A stretch of 17,144 bases of DNA from CAZIMM01 sp964540415 (GTDB taxonomy: Bacteria > Bacillota > Clostridia > Oscillospirales > Acutalibacteraceae), in the NCBI GenBank assembly GCA_964540415.1, contig CAZIMM010000045.1, positions 1 to 17,144 on the forward strand, written 5' to 3'. The number at the start of each line of letters is the position of its first letter. The first letter of the stretch is position 1. This document shows, one piece after another, positions 11,922 through 17,144 of the stretch. The position numbers and the translations under genes are program-made. The notes under the pieces were generated by a model that was not told the origin of the DNA, made no database searches, and worked only from the letters and a program-made list of their open reading frames with translations.

Positions 11922-14900
11922 ATGTCATATTGTATCGGTCTTGATTGTGGAATTACTTCTGTAGGATTTGCAGTTATTGAGCTCGATTCTAACGAAGAGC
12001 CATCTCGCGTCGTAAAGCTTGGTTCAAGAATTTTTTCAGCAGCAGAAAACCCGAAAACTGGAGCTTCCCTCGCAGCTCCGAGACGTGAAGCAAGAGGAAC
12101 CCGTCGCAGATTGAGAAGGCACAGACACAGAAACGAGCGAATTCGCATTGCAATTATTGACAACAATATCTTGTCTGATGAGGAAATGAAGATCCTTTTC
12201 GACAACACTCAGACTGATATATATGAGCTTCGCGCAAAGGCACTAGATCAGAAGCTTTCACGCGGTGAATTTGCCCGAGTACTAATACATATAGCGCAAC
12301 GCAGGGGCTTTAAATCTAACCGAAAAGTTGACGCGCAAGACAAAGAAAACGGAAAGATTCTTGCCGCAGTCAGTGAAAATGCTGCTATTATGAAGGAAAA
12401 TGGTTACAGAACGGTTGGTGAAATGATATATAGAGATATGAAATTTGCTTTATACAAAAGGAATAAGGCAGATAGTTATTCAAACACATTTTCAAGAGCA
12501 ATGATTGAAGATGAAATTCATAAATTATTCTCCGCCCAGAGAGAGCGCGGAAACCACTACGCTACTGAGAGCTTTGAGCGCTGTTATGCTGAAATAGTGC
12601 TGTCACAGCGTTCATTTGAAGATGGTCCCGGAGGTGAAAGCAAATACGGAGGCAATCAAATAGACAAAATGGTTGGCAAATGCACGCTTATTCCTGACGA
12701 GAAGCGAGCTTTTAAAGCATCATACTCTTTTCAAGTGTTTTCATTATGGCAAAATATTAATAACATAAGAATAATAAAAAACGGCGATACACGAACTTTA
12801 ACTGATGCACAGAGAATGCAGATTTTTAACGCTGCTCACAAAACTGCATCGCTGAATTATTCCGGAATCAGAAAAGTACTATCTCTCGGAAACGACGAGT
12901 TCTTTTATGGGCTTTCTTACAAAGGAAGTGTCGAAGACGCAGAAAAAGTGAAATTTGAGTTTTTGAAGCCATATCACGAAATACGTAAGGCACTTGACAA
13001 GGTTTCAAAAGGCAGAATTAATTATATTTCGGTTGATCAGTTGAACGAAATAGGCAGAATATTTTCGGTATTTAAAAACGATTTGGTTATTGAATCTTCT
13101 CTTGAAACAGCCGGATTAGAACGCTGTGATATTGAACAGCTGTTAACCCTCCACGGATTTAGAAAAGTCGGTCATATCTCTGTTGCAGCTTGTGAAAAGC
13201 TTATTCCATTTCTTGAACAGGGAATGAGATACAACGAGGCGTGTGAGGCAGCAGGTTTTTCATTCAAAGGTCATGAAAAAAAGGGAAACTTATATTTGCC
13301 GAGTTATGCTCCTGAATTAGTTGAGCTGAACAACCCAGTCGTTCGTCGTGCGGTTTCTCAGACAATTAAGGTAATCAACGCAATAATTCGCGGGCAGGCG
13401 GAGCAGCCGGTATATATCAACATTGAACTTGCGCGCGAAATGTCAAAAGATTTTGAGGAACGAAACAAAATAAAAAAAGCAATGGAAGAAAATCGGGAAG
13501 TAAATGAAAGAATTAAAGAGAGAATCCGTACTGAATACGGAAATGCCAATCCGACAGGTCTTGATATCGTAAAATTTAAACTTTGGGAAAGTCAGGACGG
13601 TGTCTGCCCATACTCACAACAGAGGATAGAAATCGGCCGCTTATTTGAAGACGGCTATGTTGACATTGATCATATAGTTCCATACAGCCTTTCTTTTGAC
13701 GATTCATACAGAAACAAAGTATTGGTATTAACCGCTGAGAATCGCCAAAAGGGCAACCGTTTACCTCTTCAATATCTCAAAGGAAAAAGAAGAGACGATT
13801 ACATTGTGTGGGTACAGAACAATATTAGAGATTTCAGAAAAAAGCAGATTATGCTGAAAGAGGAGCTGTCCGAAAACGATTTGAGTGGATTTAAAGAAAG
13901 AAATTTGCAAGATACAAAGTTTTTAAGTCGATTTTTGTATAACTATATCAACGATTATTTGACATTTACACCATCGTCAGTCGGGAGAAAGAAACATATC
14001 AGATCGGTTAACGGGGCGGTAACCTCGTATATGAGGAAAAGATGGGGTATCGCAAAAATTCGTGAAGACGGCGATCTTCATCACGCAGCTGATGCGGCTG
14101 TTGTTGCTTGCGTAACCGACGGAATGATTCGTAAGATTTCATCATATTCAAATTGCCGAGAAATTGAATACCTGCCTTCTGACGAAGGTGGCTCGGGTAT
14201 TGCAGTTAACACAAAAACCGGTGAAGTAATTGATACGTTCCCGTATCCATGGCCGACATTCAGAAAAGAGCTTGAGATACGCCTTTCTTCTGACCCTCAG
14301 AGGATTCTTCAGTGCGTCAGGTTGCCCAATTACACAATCGAACAGCAAGAAGCTGTTCAGCCGTGCTTTGTGTCGAGAATGCCAACGAGGAAATCCAACG
14401 GAGCGGCTCATCAGGACACCGTTAGAAGTCCAAAAAATATCTGCGGTAAAAACTGCGTTGTAACAAAAACCAAACTTACAAGTTTGAAATTGAATAAGGA
14501 TGGCGAAATAGAAAATTATTATAACCCTTCAAGCGACCGAAGACTGTATGAGGCTTTAATCAGCCGTTTAAAGGCTTTTGACGGCGATGGCAAAAAAGCG
14601 TTTCCCCAGGATGAACTTTTCAGAAAGCCGACCAAAACAGGTGAATTGGGGCCGGTTGTAAGAAAAGTTAAAACATATGAAAGAACTGCACTTGCTGTTG
14701 CCGTTAACAGTGGTAAGGGTGTGGCAAAAAATGATTCGATGGTCAGAATTGATGTGTTTCATGTGAAGGATGACGGATATTATTTCGTCCCGATTTATGT
14801 TGCAGACACCATTAAGCAGCAGTTGCCATGCAAAGCTGTGGTTTCAAACAAATCATATGATCAGTGGAAAGAAATGAACGATGATGACTTTGCTTTTTCT

Positions 14901-15191
14901 CTTTATCCAAACGACTTAATAAAAGTAACATCGAAAAAAGAAGTCAAGCTTTCATTGAGGCTGAAAGAAAGCACTTTACCCAATGAACATATTGTAAGGA
15001 ATGAATTGCTTTATTATGTTAAGGCAAGTATTTCAACAGGTTCGATTACCGTGATGAATCACGACGGAGTATATGAGCAAGCAAGTCTGGGAATAAAAAC
15101 ACTCGAAAAAATTGAAAAATATGAGGTTGATGTTCTTGGTGAATTAAGAAAGTGCGGCAAGGAAAAGCGTACAGTTTTCACGGTGAAATAA
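11922..15191 (+). CDS. cas9: Cas9 endonuclease, compact type II-C (1089 aa)
   Basis: Cas9 is the RNA-guided nuclease that cuts both DNA strands at sites matching the crRNA. RuvC-I is IGLDCGITSVG with Asp8. An Arg-rich bridge helix spans about 53-75 (PRREARGTRRRLRRHRHRN). The REC lobe covers about 76-480. RuvC-II is YINIELAREMS with Glu502. HNH (about 555-615) has VDIDHIVPYS with His584 and Asn607, the same 23-residue spacing as His840/Asn863 of SpyCas9. RuvC-III is LHHAADAAVVA with His721 and Asp724. All catalytic residues are present. The C-terminal part, with FVSRMPTRKSNGAAH (817-830) and YNPSSDRRLYEAL (867-879), matches II-C Cas9s such as the Geobacillus and Neisseria types; the PAM-reading domain should be within about 920-1089. 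Length fits II-C (about 980-1150). AAGGAGG at 11906-11912 is 9 nt before the ATG at 11922; the ATG at 11901 precedes that site. Confidence 0.97.
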   Translation: MSYCIGLDCGITSVGFAVIELDSNEEPSRVVKLGSRIFSAAENPKTGASLAAPRREARGTRRRLRRHRHRNERIRIAIIDNNILSDEEMKILFDNTQTDIYELRAKALDQKLSRGEFARVLIHIAQRRGFKSNRKVDAQDKENGKILAAVSENAAIMKENGYRTVGEMIYRDMKFALYKRNKADSYSNTFSRAMIEDEIHKLFSAQRERGNHYATESFERCYAEIVLSQRSFEDGPGGESKYGGNQIDKMVGKCTLIPDEKRAFKASYSFQVFSLWQNINNIRIIKNGDTRTLTDAQRMQIFNAAHKTASLNYSGIRKVLSLGNDEFFYGLSYKGSVEDAEKVKFEFLKPYHEIRKALDKVSKGRINYISVDQLNEIGRIFSVFKNDLVIESSLETAGLERCDIEQLLTLHGFRKVGHISVAACEKLIPFLEQGMRYNEACEAAGFSFKGHEKKGNLYLPSYAPELVELNNPVVRRAVSQTIKVINAIIRGQAEQPVYINIELAREMSKDFEERNKIKKAMEENREVNERIKERIRTEYGNANPTGLDIVKFKLWESQDGVCPYSQQRIEIGRLFEDGYVDIDHIVPYSLSFDDSYRNKVLVLTAENRQKGNRLPLQYLKGKRRDDYIVWVQNNIRDFRKKQIMLKEELSENDLSGFKERNLQDTKFLSRFLYNYINDYLTFTPSSVGRKKHIRSVNGAVTSYMRKRWGIAKIREDGDLHHAADAAVVACVTDGMIRKISSYSNCREIEYLPSDEGGSGIAVNTKTGEVIDTFPYPWPTFRKELEIRLSSDPQRILQCVRLPNYTIEQQEAVQPCFVSRMPTRKSNGAAHQDTVRSPKNICGKNCVVTKTKLTSLKLNKDGEIENYYNPSSDRRLYEALISRLKAFDGDGKKAFPQDELFRKPTKTGELGPVVRKVKTYERTALAVAVNSGKGVAKNDSMVRIDVFHVKDDGYYFVPIYVADTIKQQLPCKAVVSNKSYDQWKEMNDDDFAFSLYPNDLIKVTSKKEVKLSLRLKESTLPNEHIVRNELLYYVKASISTGSITVMNHDGVYEQASLGIKTLEKIEKYEVDVLGELRKCGKEKRTVFTVK

Positions 15192-15192
15192 T

Positions 15193-16089
15193 ATGGCATA
15201 CAGAAACATTTTTGTTGCAAACACGGCAACACTTTCAGCAAAAAACGAGCAGCTCATTGTCGACAACGGAGAAAGGTTCTCATTTCCGATTGAAGATATT
15301 CGTTGCGTTTTGGTTGACGATAATCGCACGTTGATTTCCGCTTCGGTAATATCAAAATTCGCAGATGCCGGGGTTACATTAATTGTTTGCAATTCGCAGC
15401 ATATTCCCACCGCTGCATTGAATCCGATAAACTGTTACTCGCGTCAGTTGCGCCAACTTAATCTTCAACTTAACCAATCATTACCTTCAAAAAAGCGTAT
15501 GTGGCAAACAATTGTGTCTGTAAAAATTGCGAATCAGGCACGATGCCTTGAATTAATGCAGCGTGAAAGTTCAGAAAAGCTATATTATTATGCAAAAAAT
15601 GTCATGTCCGGAGATCCGAAAAATGTTGAAGGCACTGCCGCAGCTGCATATTTTAAGATGTTATTCGGCAACAGTTTCAGACGCGATGATGAAACTCCGC
15701 TCAATTCCGCACTGAATTACGGCTACGCAATCATACGGGCAATAATTTCGAGGACGATATGCCTGTATGGCTTTGAGCCTTGCCTTGGCATACATCATTG
15801 CAGTGAAATGAATAATTTTAACCTTGCTGATGATATAATTGAACCGTTCAGACCGTTTGTTGATTTGGTGGTTGCAAAAACTCTCTTTTCACGCAATGCT
15901 TTTGACACTCCAGACAAAGCCGAATTGTTAAGGTCTGTTAATGCTGCAATTCAGATTGACGGCAAAAATTTTTGCGTTTCATACGCAATTGAAAAGGTAG
16001 TTCAAAGCTATGCAGAATGTCTGAAAAATAACAAAAATGAATTGCTGTTGCCAAATCTAATTGATCTTGAATACAATGAATATGAGTAG
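15193..16089 (+). CDS. cas1: Cas1 integrase (type II)
   Basis: This 298-residue protein, with Cas2, inserts new spacers into the array. The three metal-binding residues are Glu146 (KNVEGTAAA), His202 (LGIHHCSE) and Glu217 (LADDIIEPFRP). Spacings of 56 and 15 residues match S. pyogenes Cas1 (Glu149, His205, Glu220). The N-terminal beta domain (about 1-75) and the helical domain (about 85-298) are both complete, so the protein should be active. The ATG lies 1 bp after the cas9 stop with no good ribosome binding site nearby, so translation is probably coupled to cas9. Confidence 0.96.
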   Translation: MAYRNIFVANTATLSAKNEQLIVDNGERFSFPIEDIRCVLVDDNRTLISASVISKFADAGVTLIVCNSQHIPTAALNPINCYSRQLRQLNLQLNQSLPSKKRMWQTIVSVKIANQARCLELMQRESSEKLYYYAKNVMSGDPKNVEGTAAAAYFKMLFGNSFRRDDETPLNSALNYGYAIIRAIISRTICLYGFEPCLGIHHCSEMNNFNLADDIIEPFRPFVDLVVAKTLFSRNAFDTPDKAELLRSVNAAIQIDGKNFCVSYAIEKVVQSYAECLKNNKNELLLPNLIDLEYNEYE

Positions 16090-16402
16090 ATTTATGAGAA
16101 TGATTGTTTTTTTTGATCTGCCGGTCAGCCAAAAGTCTGCGCAGCGTGCTGCAACAAGATTCCGTAATTTTCTGCTTAAAGACGGTTATTATATGGTGCA
16201 GTATTCCGTCTATGCAAGAGTGTGCAACGGGTATGACAATGTTGAGGTGCACCGAAAACGTCTTATGGATAATTTGCCAGATAACGGCTCAGTTAGGTTG
16301 CTGACGATAACCGAAAAGCAATATGAGTCAATCGAATTGCTGCTCGGAAGACTAGTTGCAGGAGATGAGCCGGCATCTTATGAACAATTGAGTTTTTTGT
16401 AA
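16082..16402 (+). CDS. cas2: Cas2 (type II)
   Basis: This 106-residue protein is the structural partner of Cas1. It begins MSRFMRMIVFFDLPVSQKSA, with the type II FFDLPV motif and its Asp. KDGYYMVQYSVYARVCNG and SVRLLTITEKQYESI follow, both typical strands. The start is uncertain: ATGs lie at 16061, 16076, 16082, 16094 and 16100. I chose 16082 (MSRFMRM) because II-type Cas2 proteins commonly begin with a few residues before MRMI-FFDLP. It overlaps the end of cas1 by 8 bp, again suggesting coupled translation. No csn2 or cas4 follows, which fits type II-C. Confidence 0.92.
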   Translation: MSRFMRMIVFFDLPVSQKSAQRAATRFRNFLLKDGYYMVQYSVYARVCNGYDNVEVHRKRLMDNLPDNGSVRLLTITEKQYESIELLLGRLVAGDEPASYEQLSFL

Positions 16403-16453
16403 AAATGAATCTTTAACAGTAGATTTCTTATATTTTGATACGTTTTTTTATAA

Positions 16454-16491
16454 CAGAATCCCCGACAACACTTATGCTGTCGGGGATTCTG
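16454..16491. promoter_or_regulatory. 14-bp perfect hairpin between cas2 and the first repeat
   Basis: CAGAATCCCCGACA (16454-16467) is fully complementary to 16478-16491 around a 10-nt loop. A T-run lies on its left (16443-16449), so neither strand has a U-tract in the place an intrinsic terminator needs. It begins 8 bp from the array. It may fold at the end of the cas mRNA, stop leftward array transcription, or mark the array border. Confidence 0.6.
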
Positions 16492-16499
16492 CCGTGCAG

Positions 16500-16508
16500 A
16501 TTATACCA
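16500..16508 (-). promoter_or_regulatory. Extended -10 promoter carried at the end of every repeat (first copy shown)
   Basis: In crRNA sense each repeat ends TGGTATAAT, a TGn plus perfect TATAAT extended -10 element. The same element is present in all ten repeats. Start sites would fall about 6-7 nt into the next spacer, leaving guides of about 23-24 nt, as known for Neisseria II-C arrays. No good -35 is seen at the right distance in the repeat. Confidence 0.65.
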
Positions 16509-17144
16509 TACCAAGAACTGTTAGGGAACTACAACATAAGGTCGCATGTTATACAAAAGTATTTAATTATACCATACCAAGAACTGTTAGGGAACTACAA
16601 CTACCAGCAGAGAGTTTCTTTTGGGAGCTTGATTATACCATACCAAGAACTGTTAGGGAACTACAACCGATAATTTTCAAATGACCCCTCAGTTTTTATT
16701 ATACCATACCAAGAACTGTTAGGGAACTACAACAAGCCGTGCCGCTTTGAACTATCAGCCGCAATTATACCATACCAAGAACTGTTAGGGAACTACAACC
16801 ATTTTGTAAATAGAAAATCCAAGAATTGAATTATACCATACCAAGAACTGTTAGGGAACTACAACCCCCTGCAACGGGGCTTTTTAAAAAAGTAGATTAT
16901 ACCATACCAAGAACTGTTAGGGAACTACAACGCTATTGGGGAATAGCCAACAAGACCATCAATTATACCATACCAAGAACTGTTAGGGAACTACAACCGT
17001 TATAGGCAAGGATACAAAGTACAAGTCATTATACCATACCAAGAACTGTTAGGGAACTACAACGAGGGGTATACACACCCCCAAACTTTGCCGATTATAC
17101 CATACCAAGAACTGTTAGGGAACTACAACTCAATATTGTCGCCT
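16500..17144 (-). CRISPR. Type II-C CRISPR array, ten repeats visible, continues past the right edge
   Basis: Ten 36-bp repeats start at 16500, 16566, 16632, 16698, 16764, 16830, 16896, 16962, 17028 and 17094. All look identical. Nine spacers are exactly 30 bp, and a tenth is cut by the window end (17130-17144). In crRNA sense (minus strand) the repeat runs from GTTGTAGTTCCCTAACAG to TTGGTATGGTATAAT. This strand is assigned because the tracrRNA anti-repeat pairs with it. Each crRNA is spacer first, repeat second. No degenerate repeat marks an end at the cas2 side. The spacers share no obvious match with one another or with the rest of this window by eye. Confidence 0.98.

Noticed and set aside
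16454..16491. Hairpin after cas2 as an intrinsic terminator of the cas operon
   Set aside because: The T-run lies before the hairpin on the plus strand, not after it, and the minus strand has As after the hairpin. It is kept as a structural or regulatory element only.
16500..17144. Plus-strand transcription of the array together with the cas genes
   Set aside because: The tracrRNA, whose direction is fixed by its promoter and terminator, carries plus-strand repeat sequence and can only pair with minus-strand crRNA. The extended -10 at the repeat end also reads on the minus strand.

Overview
The window looks like a chromosomal segment from a Clostridia-type Firmicute, perhaps a gut or rumen Oscillospirales relative. 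The grounds are strong AGGAGG-type ribosome binding sites, TTGACA/TATAAT promoters, a DarA-type cyclic-di-AMP receptor, a DUF6512 membrane protein, and closest resemblance of most proteins to clostridial families. This is pattern recognition; no search was run. The left part reads as more GC-rich than the right third, which carries a complete CRISPR-Cas locus.

Left part. Positions 1-4223 hold a minus-strand gene cluster. In transcription order it encodes an ABC exporter with a PH-like and zinc-ribbon N-terminus, a DUF1854 protein, a DarA/PstA-like c-di-AMP receptor, a short membrane-anchored BNR (Asp-box) protein, and a HEYGH putative metalloprotease that runs off the left edge. A divergent amidohydrolase follows (4449-5243). 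It converges on an NhaC-family Na+/H+ antiporter with an unusual secreted Ala-rich N-terminal segment (5339-7186), with terminator hairpins between them.

Middle. Positions 7396-7983 encode a helix-turn-helix protein fused to a complete desulfoferrodoxin-like (superoxide reductase) domain, with an internal ribosome binding site and ATG at the fusion joint. Next come a secreted (alpha/alpha)-barrel-like protein (8083-9321), tRNA-Pro(CGG) with its own promoter and terminator (9415-9491), and an unknown minus-strand protein with a degenerate nuclease-like motif, preceded by a small ORF. A gene-poor stretch of about 600 bp follows, with two terminator hairpins, phased TTTCTAA motifs and a bulged inverted repeat, and then a short DUF6512 gene.

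Right part. Positions 11727-17144 carry a compact type II-C CRISPR-Cas system in the order tracrRNA, cas9 (1089 aa, all RuvC and HNH residues present), cas1, cas2, array. There is no csn2 or cas4. The array has ten identical 36-bp repeats and nine 30-bp spacers, and it runs off the right edge. The tracrRNA anti-repeat shows that the array is read on the minus strand, towards the cas genes. In that sense every repeat ends in TGGTATAAT, an extended -10 promoter, so each crRNA can start inside its own spacer, as in Neisseria type II-C systems. Cas1-Cas2 would acquire spacers; tracrRNA, crRNA and Cas9 would form the interference complex.
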